This document shows positions 25,780-35,521 of a stretch of 64,000 bases of DNA, one piece after another. The notes under the pieces are model-generated. The model was not told the origin of the DNA, did no database searches, and saw only the letters and a list, made by a program, of their open reading frames with translations. Position numbers and translations under genes: made by a program. Origin of the DNA: Devosia sp. LC5 (GTDB lineage Bacteria; Pseudomonadota; Alphaproteobacteria; Rhizobiales; Devosiaceae); the NCBI RefSeq assembly GCF_000735585.1, contig NZ_JNNO01000001.1, forward strand, positions 62,001-126,000, in the 5' to 3' direction. How positions within the stretch are numbered: the first letter of the stretch is position 1; each line of letters starts with the position of its first letter.

Positions 25780-27069
25780 TCAGCGCGTCGCGATGGGCTC
25801 GAACTCGCGCGCTGGCGAGCCGTTATAGAGCTGGCGTGGGCGGCCGATTTTCTTCTGCGGGTCGCCGATCATTTCCTTCCACTGCGAAATCCAGCCGACA
25901 GTGCGCGCGACGGCGAACAGCACGGTGAACATCGAGGTGGGGAAGCCGATGGCATCCAGGATCACGCCCGAATAGAAATCGACGTTCGGGTAGAGCTTGC
26001 GGTCGATGAAGTAGGGGTCCTCAAGCGCGATTTTTTCGAGTTCCTGGGCAACCTGCAGCGTCGGGTTATTGTGCACGCCCAGAATGTCGAGCACTTCCTT
26101 GGCCGTGGCCTGCATCACCGTAGCGCGCGGATCGAAGTTCTTATACACGCGGTGGCCAAAACCCATCAGGCGGAACGGGTCGTTCTTGTCCTTGGCGCGG
26201 GCGATGAATTCGGGGATCCGATCGACGGTGCCGATTTCGCGCAGCATGTTGAGTGCGGCTTCATTGGCGCCACCATGCGCCGGGCCCCACAGGCAGGCAA
26301 CGCCGGCCGCGATACAGGCGAAGGGGTTGGCGTCGGACGAGCCGGAGAGGCGCACCGTCGAGGTCGAGGCGTTCTGCTCGTGATCGGCATGGAGCGTGAA
26401 GATCAGGTCCATGGCGCGGGCAATGCGGGGATCGACCTTGTATTCCTCGGCCGGCACGGCAAAGCACATATGCAGGAAATTGGCCGCGTAATCGAGATCG
26501 TTGCGCGGATAGACGAAGGGCTGACCAACCGAATATTTGTAGGCCATGGCAGCGATCGTAGGCATCTTGGCGATCATGCGGATCGAGGCGATCTCGCGCT
26601 GACGCGGATCGTTGATGTCGGTGGAGTCGTGGTAGAAAGCGGCCATGGCGCCGACCACGCCGGTCATGACAGCCATCGGGTGAGCGTCACGGCGGAAGCC
26701 ACGGAAGAAATAGTGCATCTGTTCATGCACCATGGTGTGGCGGGTCACCAGCTCGTCAAATTCGGCCATCTGGGCCTTGCTGGGCAGCTCCCCATAGAGC
26801 AGCAGGTAGCAGACTTCGAGGTAATTGCTCTCGGCGGCAAGCTGGTCGATCGGATAGCCGCGATAGAGCAATTCGCCCTTGTCGCCATCGATATAGGTGA
26901 TCGCGCTGTCACAAGCCGCGGTCGAAGTGAAGCCGGGATCGTAGGTGAACAGCCCGGTCTTGGCGTACAAAGATCGGATGTCGATCACTTCAGGCCCGAC
27001 AGATCCGGCCAGTACCGGAAATTCGTAGGTCTGGTCCCCGATGACGAGTTTGGCGACTTTATCGGTCAT
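25780..27069 (-). CDS. gltA: citrate synthase
   Basis: 429 residues, the usual size of the hexameric Gram-negative enzyme. Characteristic blocks are [36 protein letters not shown] (substrate-binding His region), [12 protein letters not shown] and [15 protein letters not shown], with the catalytic Asp in the late [14 protein letters not shown]. It condenses oxaloacetate and acetyl-CoA at the entry of the TCA cycle. Own transcription unit after gltX (148-base gap). Confidence 0.98.
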   Translation of the reverse strand: MTDKVAKLVIGDQTYEFPVLAGSVGPEVIDIRSLYAKTGLFTYDPGFTSTAACDSAITYIDGDKGELLYRGYPIDQLAAESNYLEVCYLLLYGELPSKAQMAEFDELVTRHTMVHEQMHYFFRGFRRDAHPMAVMTGVVGAMAAFYHDSTDINDPRQREIASIRMIAKMPTIAAMAYKYSVGQPFVYPRNDLDYAANFLHMCFAVPAEEYKVDPRIARAMDLIFTLHADHEQNASTSTVRLSGSSDANPFACIAAGVACLWGPAHGGANEAALNMLREIGTVDRIPEFIARAKDKNDPFRLMGFGHRVYKNFDPRATVMQATAKEVLDILGVHNNPTLQVAQELEKIALEDPYFIDRKLYPNVDFYSGVILDAIGFPTSMFTVLFAVARTVGWISQWKEMIGDPQKKIGRPRQLYNGSPAREFEPIATR

Positions 27070-27217
27070 TCAGCTCTCCTCGTTGGCCGCGCGCCCGAAG
27101 GGAAGGAATTTCGGTTGGGCTGGGCCGGCAAATCTGCGTAGCAGCATGCGGGAGAGGTATCAGTTTTCGCCCCCGCGATGCAATCGATAGGTAAGCAGCG
27201 CTTACCCTCCTCGCGCT

Positions 27218-28636
27218 CTAGTGAGCGGCGGTCTGGTCGGCCAGGCGGGCCATGCTTTCCTCGCGCCCGATCAACACCATGACCTCGAAAATGCCCGGCG
27301 ACACGGTACGGCCGGTGAGGGCGGCGCGCAGCGGCTGGGCGAGCTTGCCCAGCTTGAGGCCCTTGGTTTCCGCCAGCGCACGCATGGCCGCGTCAATGGC
27401 CGGAACGCTCCACTCGTTGAGGCCGCGCAGGGTTTCCTCCATATCGGCCAGAACGCCACGGGCATCGGGGGTCAACAGAGCCGATGCTGCTGCGTCGATA
27501 GCAAGCGGACGTGACGCATAGATGAACTGGGCAAGATCGATCAGCTCGAGAATGGTCTTGGCGCGGGGCTGCAGCTCGGGCAGGGCGGCCAGCGCCGTTG
27601 CCCTGTTGGCGACGAGGCCTTCGAGATCGGCCAGTCGGCCAACTTCCTCGGCGGTCGCGATCATGATGTCGTAGAGGTAATCCGGCTTGGCCTCGCGAAT
27701 ATAGTGGCCGTTAATGCTCTCGAGCTTGACGAAGTCGAAACGGGCCGCGCCCTTGTTCAGGCCCTCGAGGCTGAACCATTCCACCATCTGCTCGGTGGAG
27801 AAAATCTCGTCGTCGTCGTGGCTCCAGCCCAGCCGGGCGAGATAATTACGCAGCGCTTCGGGCAGATAGCCCATCTGGCGATAGGCCTCGACGCCTAAAG
27901 CGCCGTGGCGCTTGGAGAGCTTGGCGCCATCAGGACCATGGATCAGTGGGATGTGCGACATCTCCGGCACTGTCCAGCCCATGGCATTGTAGATGACGAT
28001 CTGGCGGGCGGCATTGGTTAGGTGGTCGTCGCCACGGATGATGTGAGTGACGCCCATATCGTGATCGTCCACCACCACGGCGTGCATATAGGTCGGCGTG
28101 CCGTCGGAGCGCAGGATGATGAAATCGTCCAGGTTCTCGGTCTTGAACACGACCTTGCCCTGGACGTGATCGTCGACGGCGATCTCGCCGGTGAGCGGGG
28201 CCTTGATGCGGATGACGGGTTCGACGCCGGACGGCGCCTCCTTGGGATCGCGGTCGCGCCAATAGCCATTGTAGCGCGGCGGCTTGCCGGCAGCGCGCGC
28301 TTCTTCGCGCATCTGGTCGAGCTCGGCGGGCGAGCAATAGCAATAATAAGCATGGCCCATTTTCACCAGCTCATGCGCCACTTCGGCGTGGCGGGCAGCC
28401 CGGCCAAACTGGCTGATTGGCTCGCCTTCCCAGGTGAGCCCAAGCCAGGTCAGGCCATCGATCAACGCCACGACGGCGGCTTCGGTGGAACGTTCGCGGT
28501 CGGTGTCTTCGATGCGCAGGAGCATCTTGCCGCCGGTCTTGCGGGCATAGGCCCAATTGAACAGCGCCGTGCGGGCACCGCCAATATGTAGATAGCCGGT
28601 GGGCGAAGGAGCGAAGCGGGTGACAACCTGAGACAT
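27218..28636 (-). CDS. gltX: glutamyl-tRNA synthetase
   Basis: 472 residues of class I synthetase. The HIGH box is in [16 protein letters not shown] (about 8-21) and the KMSKS box is GAKLSKRHG. The C-terminal anticodon-binding domain begins after about residue 310. It charges tRNA-Glu, and possibly tRNA-Gln for amidation. Upstream in-frame codons to 28768 lack conservation; [12 protein letters not shown] at 28636 is the natural start. Divergent from comEC with 79 bases between. Confidence 0.97.
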   Translation of the reverse strand: MSQVVTRFAPSPTGYLHIGGARTALFNWAYARKTGGKMLLRIEDTDRERSTEAAVVALIDGLTWLGLTWEGEPISQFGRAARHAEVAHELVKMGHAYYCYCSPAELDQMREEARAAGKPPRYNGYWRDRDPKEAPSGVEPVIRIKAPLTGEIAVDDHVQGKVVFKTENLDDFIILRSDGTPTYMHAVVVDDHDMGVTHIIRGDDHLTNAARQIVIYNAMGWTVPEMSHIPLIHGPDGAKLSKRHGALGVEAYRQMGYLPEALRNYLARLGWSHDDDEIFSTEQMVEWFSLEGLNKGAARFDFVKLESINGHYIREAKPDYLYDIMIATAEEVGRLADLEGLVANRATALAALPELQPRAKTILELIDLAQFIYASRPLAIDAAASALLTPDARGVLADMEETLRGLNEWSVPAIDAAMRALAETKGLKLGKLAQPLRAALTGRTVSPGIFEVMVLIGREESMARLADQTAAH

Positions 28637-28715
28637 GGCGACCGGAAAGTTTGGACGAATTTGCGAGCCGTGTGTACCATAGAGGGGCACGAGCGCAAGG
28701 GCGGGGGCTAGGCGG

Positions 28716-30863
28716 GTGCTGGGGGCAGAAACACTTGAGCCGAGAACCGCGCCGGAGCGGGCTCGCATACGGCCGAATCCAGTTCCAGCAAAACGACAGG
28801 TATGGCCGCTAACTAAAGACAGAAGCGGCGTTTTTGCCTCTCTTCACCATGGGCTATCTACTGCCGTCGTAACGCGGCGGCTATTTGTACTGCTGCCCTT
28901 CGCCATGGTTTTCGGACTAGCGGCTTATGCGCAACTGCCGTTTGAACCGCTGCCGCAGGCTCTGATTGGCGTCGCTTTGGTTCTTGTCGCCGCACTGGCC
29001 ATGGCCTGGCGGTTCCGGGCCTTGCCCGTGGTCGCATTGCTCGGCGCGTTCTGGGCCGGGCTCTGCCTGCTGCCGATTCACAGCGCATTGTTCGGCACCC
29101 AGATGCTGGCATTTCCGGCCTATGGTGAGTTTGAGGCGCGGGTCGATGAGATCATCTCGGCCAATGCGGAGGAGCGCCGGATTGTCGTGTCCGGGCTGGT
29201 GCCGATGGGGACGACGCAGCCGGTGGCAATCGCCAAAGCGCGGTTGCTTGTGCCCGCCGCGCCTGCACTGGAACTCGGCGACATCATATCGGGCCGGTTC
29301 CGGCTAGCGCCCGTGCCGGGGCCGGTTTTGCCGGGCGGCTATGATGGGCAGTTCCACTCGTATTTTTCCGGCATCGGCGCCTATGGCTCAGTAATCGGTG
29401 ATTTTGCGCTGGTAACGCGGGCCAGCGGGTTTGATGTGAACCGGATGATCGAGAGCCTGCGCTTCAGCATCGGGGGGCGGATCGATGCGGTACTCGACGG
29501 CGACACCGCAGCGATAGGCCGGGCCATGGTGATGGGCGATCAGAGTGCGCTGAGCGACCAAACCCGGGATATCCTGGCTGAGTCGGGGCTGGCGCATATC
29601 TATTCGATTTCGGGGCTGCATCTGTCGATCGTGGCGGGCGGGGTGTTCTGGCTGTTGCGGTTGGGGCTAGCCTCGGTGCCGGCTTTAGGCACGCGGCTGC
29701 CGGTCAAGAAACTGGCTGCCATTGGCGGCTTGGTGGCGGCGGCGGGTTATCTGATGCTGGCGGGCGGACCGGCCAATGTGCCGGCTCTGCGCTCGACCAT
29801 CATGCTGGCGCTGATCTTTGGCGCGGTGCTGGCCGGGCGGCGGGCGCTGACCATGCGCAATGTGGCGTTTGCGGCGCTGGCGATCATCCTGATCGATCCG
29901 GCCAGCGTGTTCCGGCCCAGTTTTCAGCTGTCTTTCGCCGCCGTGGTCGGACTGATCGGATATTTCGAGCTACCCCGCCGGCCGGTAAAGGGGCAGAGCG
30001 GCTGGCTGCTGCGCATGGGCAGCACGGTCTGGGTGACGGCGATGACCAGCTTCATTGCCGGCCTGGCGACGCTGCTATTCTCGGCCTACCACTTCCAGCA
30101 GACGGCGCCGCTGGGGGTGGTCGGCAATGTGCTGGTGCTGCCGGTGGTGAGCCTTGTCATCATGCCATTTGCCGTGATCTCGGTCTTGCTGATGCCCTTC
30201 GGCATCGAGGGCGCGGCGGTATCCGTCATGGGGTGGGGAATTGACCGCATGGTCGATGGGGGCGTGCTGGTAGCCGGATGGAGCGAGGGGCTGACCGGTA
30301 ACCCCCTGCTTACGCCTGTCGCCCTCCTGATTGGAATTGCCGCGCTGGCCTGGTTTGCCTTTGTCGGCAATTGGTGGCGGATGCTGGGGCCGGTGGTCGC
30401 GCTGCCGCTGATCTTGCTGCTGGGCCTCGATCAGCGTCCCGATATTCTGGTGGCAGACACGACGCAGGCCATTGCGTTACGCGGTGCGGAGGGCGTGGGA
30501 CTGGTGACCGGCCGCGCAGGCAGCTTTGCCGTGGACGTCTGGAGCCAGCACTATCGGGAAGAGATCGCGCAGGAACTGCCGGAAGCACGGTGCGACAGCA
30601 TTGCTTGCGTGGCGACAATGCCGGAATTCTCAATCGCCGTGATCAAGAGTGCTGCAGCTTTTGCCGAGGATTGCTCGCTGCATGATCTGGTGATCAGCCG
30701 CATCAGGGTGCCGGCGACCTGTACCGCGGCGCAATATATCGATGCGGCGTCGCTGCGGACGGGCGGAGTGCATTGGCTGCGCTGGGATGAAACGGCGGGG
30801 CGGTTCGATATCCGCACCGCCGTTCCCAATATCACGAGACCTTGGCGAGTCGCGCCACGGTGA
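28716..30863 (+). CDS. comEC: ComEC/Rec2 family competence protein
   Basis: 715 residues from a GTG start. Several helices and a DUF4131 region (about 45-190) precede the core competence domain, with the family motif [23 protein letters not shown] near 285-310 and about eight more helices to 560. The degenerate C-terminal metallo-beta-lactamase-like part ([15 protein letters not shown] to the PW near the end) is usual for alphaproteobacteria. It would form the inner membrane DNA-uptake channel. Its last 32 bases overlap the 3' end of the convergent beta-galactosidase gene. Confidence 0.88.
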   Translation: MLGAETLEPRTAPERARIRPNPVPAKRQVWPLTKDRSGVFASLHHGLSTAVVTRRLFVLLPFAMVFGLAAYAQLPFEPLPQALIGVALVLVAALAMAWRFRALPVVALLGAFWAGLCLLPIHSALFGTQMLAFPAYGEFEARVDEIISANAEERRIVVSGLVPMGTTQPVAIAKARLLVPAAPALELGDIISGRFRLAPVPGPVLPGGYDGQFHSYFSGIGAYGSVIGDFALVTRASGFDVNRMIESLRFSIGGRIDAVLDGDTAAIGRAMVMGDQSALSDQTRDILAESGLAHIYSISGLHLSIVAGGVFWLLRLGLASVPALGTRLPVKKLAAIGGLVAAAGYLMLAGGPANVPALRSTIMLALIFGAVLAGRRALTMRNVAFAALAIILIDPASVFRPSFQLSFAAVVGLIGYFELPRRPVKGQSGWLLRMGSTVWVTAMTSFIAGLATLLFSAYHFQQTAPLGVVGNVLVLPVVSLVIMPFAVISVLLMPFGIEGAAVSVMGWGIDRMVDGGVLVAGWSEGLTGNPLLTPVALLIGIAALAWFAFVGNWWRMLGPVVALPLILLLGLDQRPDILVADTTQAIALRGAEGVGLVTGRAGSFAVDVWSQHYREEIAQELPEARCDSIACVATMPEFSIAVIKSAAAFAEDCSLHDLVISRIRVPATCTAAQYIDAASLRTGGVHWLRWDETAGRFDIRTAVPNITRPWRVAPR

Positions 30864-32790
30864 CACCTGCGGCCGGCATTTCAGCAACGCCAAGCACGTA
30901 GCCGGATTCGTCAGCAGCTGGATTTAGGGTAGCGGCGCCGGAGCCGTAGTTCACATAGATGCGGAAGCCGTCGCGGACGCGGGAGCGAACGCCGGCAGGC
31001 AGCAGCAGCGTGGGCAGATCGGCTTCGTCAATCAGATAGTCGATGATGCGTTGGGTAAGCGCCTTGGTACCGCTGGCCGCCAGATAATGCAGCTTGCCCT
31101 GGGCGATCAGTACCGGCCAGCCATCGGCATCCTCGATTTCCACTTCCGCGCGCGTCTCGATGCGTTCGCGCCAATGTCGCACAGCACCGCCGCCGCCGCG
31201 CACTTCCACATCAAGGGTCGGATCGAGGCTGTCGATGCGCAGCACCTTGGCGTCGAGCAGATTGCTCGGCAGGTCGGGCGCCAGAGCGGGTGGGATGGCG
31301 AAGTTCTGTGTCTTGGAGCCGGAGCGCGGTCCAAGCAGCAGGTGACCGTCGAAGTCGGCAATGGCTTCGCGCAGGGCGTCATTCCAGGCAAAGAGCGCGG
31401 GAATGGCGACGATGTCATAGCCGGCAAAGCTCTTGGTGCTGGGCGGCAGGATATCGATATCGACGCCATGCTTGCGGAAGGCGGCATAAACGGCGCGGAC
31501 ATGGGCGCCGTGGGAAAAGCCCTTGGCCTGGGGCTGGATCTGCCAGGCCCATTCGCTCTGATAGTCGAAAACGATGGCGACGCGGCCTTTGGCGGCCGTT
31601 CCGGCAATGCCGGTCTGGCGTAGTTCCTGGGCGACCTGGCTGGCTTCATGATAGGCGGGCGCCGGTTCGCTATCGGGCCGCAACAGGCCGGCATGCATCT
31701 GCTCCTGCGCAAACGGGGCCTGCCTCCAGCGGAAATAGGAGACAACTTCAGCGCCATGTGCAAAGGCTTCCCAGGCCCAGAGGCGGGCCATGCCGGGGAG
31801 CGGATCGGGATTGAAATTGGCCCAGTTCACCGGACCGGGCTGCTGTTCCATGATCCACATGCGGCCATGGCCGACGGCACGATAGAGATCGTGGTGGAAA
31901 GCCTGATAATCGGGTTCGCCCTGGCGCATGTAATGGCGCTTGACGTCCTCCGGCTCGTCGCTCTGGGCAAGGTGGCCGAGCGGATAGGCATCCCAGCTGG
32001 CGACGTCGAGCGTTTCGGCCACGTCGTAATGGTCGAATTCGGTGTAGCGGCCCATGAAATTGTGGATGACCGGCAAGTCGGGGCGCTTGGCCTTGAGGAT
32101 ATCGTACTGCACCTTGTTGAAGGCAGCGACCTGGTCAGAGGCGTAGCGGCGGAAATCGAGATCGTGGGCGGGCGCGGCTTCGGCGACCAACAGGTTGGGG
32201 AGTTCGATCTGGTCGAAGCGATTATATTCCATGGACCAGAAGACATTGCCCCAGGCTTCGTTCAACGCCTCGATCGCGCCGTAGCGGGCCTCGAGCCAGA
32301 TGCGGAAACCGGCGAGGGCGGCGGGCGAATAGGAATAGGTCGTGCCATGGCAGCCATATTCGTTGTCGGTCTGCCAGCCGCCAAGCGCCGGGTGATTGCC
32401 GACGGCATCGGCGAGAAGCTGGGTGATGCGGGCGGCTTCCTCGCGGTAGCCGAGATGCGAGAAATCGTAATGGCGGCGTGAGCCGAAACCCTTTTTGCGG
32501 CCATTGGCATCGACGGCGAGCATGTCGGGATGCTTATCGACCATCCAGCGCGGGGGCGTGGCGGTGGGCGTGCCGAAGACAACCTTGAGGCCGTGGCGTC
32601 CGAGCACGTCCATGGCCCGGATGATCCAATCAAAGCGCAGATCGCCCGAGGCCGGCTCGAGCCTCGACCAGGCGAATTCGCCGATGCGGACGAATTTGAT
32701 GCCGACCTCGGCCATGCGGGCGGCGTCGCGGTCCCACCAGTCTTCGGGCCAGTGTTCAGGGTAATAGCAAACGCCTAGGGCAGGGGTCAT
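30832..32790 (-). CDS. beta-galactosidase, glycoside hydrolase family 42
   Basis: 652 residues. The TIM barrel starts directly at GVCYYPEHWPEDWW; the acid/base Glu is E144 in WQTDNEYG and the nucleophile is E315 in WIMEQQPGPVNW. The A-, B- and C-domain layout and length fit GH42. There is no signal peptide, so it cleaves imported lactose or plant galacto-oligosaccharides in the cytoplasm. It is the last gene of the dgoK-dgoA-lactonase operon, 9 bases after the lactonase, and should supply galactose to that pathway. Confidence 0.93.
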   Translation of the reverse strand: MTPALGVCYYPEHWPEDWWDRDAARMAEVGIKFVRIGEFAWSRLEPASGDLRFDWIIRAMDVLGRHGLKVVFGTPTATPPRWMVDKHPDMLAVDANGRKKGFGSRRHYDFSHLGYREEAARITQLLADAVGNHPALGGWQTDNEYGCHGTTYSYSPAALAGFRIWLEARYGAIEALNEAWGNVFWSMEYNRFDQIELPNLLVAEAAPAHDLDFRRYASDQVAAFNKVQYDILKAKRPDLPVIHNFMGRYTEFDHYDVAETLDVASWDAYPLGHLAQSDEPEDVKRHYMRQGEPDYQAFHHDLYRAVGHGRMWIMEQQPGPVNWANFNPDPLPGMARLWAWEAFAHGAEVVSYFRWRQAPFAQEQMHAGLLRPDSEPAPAYHEASQVAQELRQTGIAGTAAKGRVAIVFDYQSEWAWQIQPQAKGFSHGAHVRAVYAAFRKHGVDIDILPPSTKSFAGYDIVAIPALFAWNDALREAIADFDGHLLLGPRSGSKTQNFAIPPALAPDLPSNLLDAKVLRIDSLDPTLDVEVRGGGGAVRHWRERIETRAEVEIEDADGWPVLIAQGKLHYLAASGTKALTQRIIDYLIDEADLPTLLLPAGVRSRVRDGFRIYVNYGSGAATLNPAADESGYVLGVAEMPAAGVTVARLAKVS

Positions 32791-32799
32791 TTTCTGGCT

Positions 32800-33678
32800 C
32801 TAAAGGGCAATTGGAGTTTCAGGAAGGCCGGCGACATCGACGGCAATGGCAAACAGGCCGCCGGCAACTTTCTCGGCGGCAAGCTGTTCGGCGCTGAGAT
32901 TCTTGTTGGCCGTGGTGATGAACAGCGTTTTCAGATCGGGGCCGCCGAAAGCAGGGCAGGTGACCTGGCTGACGGGGACCTCGATGACCCGGTCCACCGA
33001 GCCGTCGGGCGCGTGGCGGACGACGCAGGAGCCACCCCAGCGGGCGTTCCACAGATAGCCCTCGCTATCGACCACCGCACCATCAGGATAGCCGCGATGA
33101 TCCGAGACGTCGGCAAACAGGGTCCATTCGCCAGTCGGCAAGCCGGTCGCCGGATCGGTGGGGCATTGCATGATCTTTTTGGTCGGCGTGTCGGACCAAT
33201 AGGCGATACTGCCGTCAGGTGAAAAGCAGGTGGCATTGGGAATCTTGATCCCGGATTTGAGCGTTGTCAGGGCGCCATTGCGATAGTGATAGACCGCGCC
33301 GATCGGGGATTCCGCTTCGCCCTTGGCCATCGTACCGATCCAGAACGCTCCGGAGGGATGTACGCGGCTGTCATTGGTGCGGGTCAGCGCGTTATCGGCC
33401 TCGATCTCGTTGATGCGGTTCATGCCGCCGGTGGCCAGATCGAACTGTTTGAGGCCGGTTTCGGTGGCCAGCACCAGCGTGTGGTCATCGACAATGGCCG
33501 CGGCAGCCACGATCTCGTTGAACAGCCAACTGTCGGCGATTTCACCTGCGGAGGTAACGGCAAACAATGTCTGCTCGTTGATGTCGAAGAAGAAGAGCTG
33601 TTGGCGACCGGGATGCCAGATGGGGCCTTCGCCCAGAGCGCATTGGCTGTCGAGCAGGAGTTTAGCCGTCTGCGTCAT
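32800..33678 (-). CDS. SMP-30/gluconolactonase family sugar lactonase
   Basis: 292 residues of a six-bladed propeller. Metal ligands are visible: Glu17 in ALGEGPIWHP, the Asn in RTNDSRVHPSGAFWIGTM, the Asn in IKIPNATCFSPDG and the Asp in YPDGAVVDSEGYLW. It should hydrolyse a sugar lactone, here most likely galactono-lactone given the neighbours (arabinono- or xylono-lactone are alternatives). Its ATG overlaps the stop of the aldolase gene by 4 bases. Confidence 0.88.
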   Translation of the reverse strand: MTQTAKLLLDSQCALGEGPIWHPGRQQLFFFDINEQTLFAVTSAGEIADSWLFNEIVAAAAIVDDHTLVLATETGLKQFDLATGGMNRINEIEADNALTRTNDSRVHPSGAFWIGTMAKGEAESPIGAVYHYRNGALTTLKSGIKIPNATCFSPDGSIAYWSDTPTKKIMQCPTDPATGLPTGEWTLFADVSDHRGYPDGAVVDSEGYLWNARWGGSCVVRHAPDGSVDRVIEVPVSQVTCPAFGGPDLKTLFITTANKNLSAEQLAAEKVAGGLFAIAVDVAGLPETPIAL

Positions 33679-34286
33679 TGGGCCAGGCCCTTGTCATAGG
33701 CGGCGACGGCGATGGCGGCGCGTTCGGCGACCTGCGCCACGTCCATGCCGGGCTTGTAGATATAGGTGCCCAGGCCAAAGCCGGTGCAGCCGGCAGCGAA
33801 GAACTCGCTGAAATTGTCGGGATTGGCTCCACCAACCGCATAGACCGGCATTTCCGGCGGCAGTACAGCCTTGATCGCCTTGATGCCCTTGGCGCCCAGC
33901 ACTTCGGCAGGAAAGAATTTGAGCCCGGTGGCGCCCGCCTTGATGGCGCGGAAGGCTTCGGTGGGGGTGAACACGCCGGGATAGGAGAGCATCTGGATGC
34001 GGACCGTCTCTTCGATCACAGCCTTATTGGTGTTGGGCGAAACGATGAACGTGCCTCCCGCATCGGCCACGGCCCAGACCTGCTTCTTGGTGAGCACGGT
34101 GCCCGCGCCAATGGCCGCCTTGTCGCCCAGGGCGTTGGAGGCCAGCGCAATGCTGGTCAGCGCATCGGGGGAATTGAGCGGCACCTCGATCATGGTGATC
34201 CCGGCGGCGACCAGCGCCTCGCAGACGGCAACGGTTTCGGGCGGTGTGATGCCGCGCAGGATGGCGATGATGTGACGGTGATTCAT
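33675..34286 (-). CDS. dgoA: 2-dehydro-3-deoxy-6-phosphogalactonate aldolase
   Basis: 203 residues, a class I KDPG/KDPGal aldolase. Catalytic Glu34 (MIEVPLNSP) and Schiff-base Lys123 (GLKFFPAE) are in place. RGITPPE and the PLNSPDAL variant favour the galactonate form (DgoA) over Eda. It cleaves KDPGal to pyruvate and glyceraldehyde-3-phosphate. It lies 13 bases after dgoK; the frame's upstream extension is a shadow of dgoK. Confidence 0.88.
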   Translation of the reverse strand: MNHRHIIAILRGITPPETVAVCEALVAAGITMIEVPLNSPDALTSIALASNALGDKAAIGAGTVLTKKQVWAVADAGGTFIVSPNTNKAVIEETVRIQMLSYPGVFTPTEAFRAIKAGATGLKFFPAEVLGAKGIKAIKAVLPPEMPVYAVGGANPDNFSEFFAAGCTGFGLGTYIYKPGMDVAQVAERAAIAVAAYDKGLAQ

Positions 34287-34299
34287 GGGATAACTCCGG

Positions 34300-35220
34300 T
34301 CAGGCGATGGTACTGCGGGCCGCCTTGAGGCCTGCCAGTACCACATCTGTAGCGTCGATTGGGATGCCGGTGGCGCCGGTTTTGGCCAGCACATCGGCAT
34401 AAAGCGCGCAAAGTGCGGCCGAGCCGATCAATGGCACAGGTTCGGCACCGATCAGATGACGATTGCTGCCGACCTCTGTGCCGATCAATAGGCCGGACAG
34501 GAAGCCGGCACACCAATCGGGCGCGCGACCGGAGAGAAGCGAGCCGGCGCGCACCTGAAACAATTGGCCGAGCAATTCCTGCGGGCGCTCAAGGCCTGCC
34601 TCCGCGCCCGCGGCAAAGCCTGCAGCGCGGCCGGGGCCATCGAGACTGCCATTGAGGGAATGGCGCAGCACCGAATGGGTACTGAGGATTTCGAACAATT
34701 CGCCGGTCATGGCGGTGGCGAAACGATCAATGCGAGTGCCGTTGAGCTGGGCCCATTTGGAATGCGTGCCGGGCATGCAGACAACGCCGGTATAGCCGGG
34801 CCGCAACGAGGCCAGGCCCAGCAACTGGGTTTCTTCACCCCGCATCACATTGTCGGCGCCGTTCTTCTGGCAGACGCCGGGCAGAATCGAGACCGCGAAG
34901 CGGCCATTGGGCATGGCGGGCTGCACGGCGCCGGCCAGCAAATGGCGCAGATCGGTGGGGGCCTCGAGATAGGGCGCTTCGAGCCATCCCTGGCGAGCGC
35001 CAGCCATGCCGCAGACCAGCACATCAATAGCGCCGCCGCGTGTGCTGGCGACCCCATCAAGCAACTCGCTCAGCGCGGCGGGGTAGTCCTCGCGCGTCAG
35101 CTTGCCCATGCCCTTGGGGGAATTACGCGAAAATGTCACCGCGCCATCGGTGGCAATGCCCCAGGCGCGCAAGTTCGAGGTGCCCCAATCGACGGCGACC
35201 CAATCCACGATGTCAGTCAA
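34300..35220 (-). CDS. dgoK: 2-dehydro-3-deoxygalactonokinase
   Basis: About 306 residues. The N-terminus VDWVAVDWGTSNLRAWG is the phosphate-1 motif of the DgoK family; VCGMAGARQGW, LPGVCQKNGADNVMRGEETQLLG and MPGTHSKWAQ are diagnostic. It phosphorylates 2-keto-3-deoxygalactonate with ATP. The start is probably the TTG at 35220, which has GGGAG 5 bases upstream; a GTG at 35226 is in frame, and the longer ATG frame to 35442 has no conserved content. Confidence 0.87.
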   Translation of the reverse strand: MTDIVDWVAVDWGTSNLRAWGIATDGAVTFSRNSPKGMGKLTREDYPAALSELLDGVASTRGGAIDVLVCGMAGARQGWLEAPYLEAPTDLRHLLAGAVQPAMPNGRFAVSILPGVCQKNGADNVMRGEETQLLGLASLRPGYTGVVCMPGTHSKWAQLNGTRIDRFATAMTGELFEILSTHSVLRHSLNGSLDGPGRAAGFAAGAEAGLERPQELLGQLFQVRAGSLLSGRAPDWCAGFLSGLLIGTEVGSNRHLIGAEPVPLIGSAALCALYADVLAKTGATGIPIDATDVVLAGLKAARSTIA

Positions 35221-35521
35221 AGTCACTCCCCCTGGGCCGCTTGCCTTATCCCGGCGGGGCGACCCTAATCGTAGAGCGCCGGTGGAGCCAGCAAGAATCT
35301 GCGGCTTCTGGCGCGACAGAACAAGGGCCCAAGTCCCATGTCTTCGTCTCCTCATTTGGTAAGCGAGCAGACGCGTTTTGGAACATTGCACAGCGCTTTT
35401 TTGCGCGCCTCTAAAAAGTATGATTTTTTGGCAGAATTCCATTCACTCTCGGCACGGGCATGCTAGAAAGCTGCAATCGTTGAGGCACGATCCGCCAGCG
35501 CGGACAGTGAGGTATGAGGAA
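35221..35521. promoter_or_regulatory. divergent control region of the sugar island
   Basis: 301 bases separate dgoK and the dehydratase, so both promoters should lie here. It contains an AT-rich patch (about 35395-35432), with GCGC-T6-GCGC at its left side. I see no convincing operator palindrome, and no regulator gene is nearby. Confidence 0.5.

Noticed and set aside
27191-27205. GTAAGC-AGC-GCTTAC as a gltX terminator
   Set aside because: A 6-bp stem with no T-tract is too weak to call.
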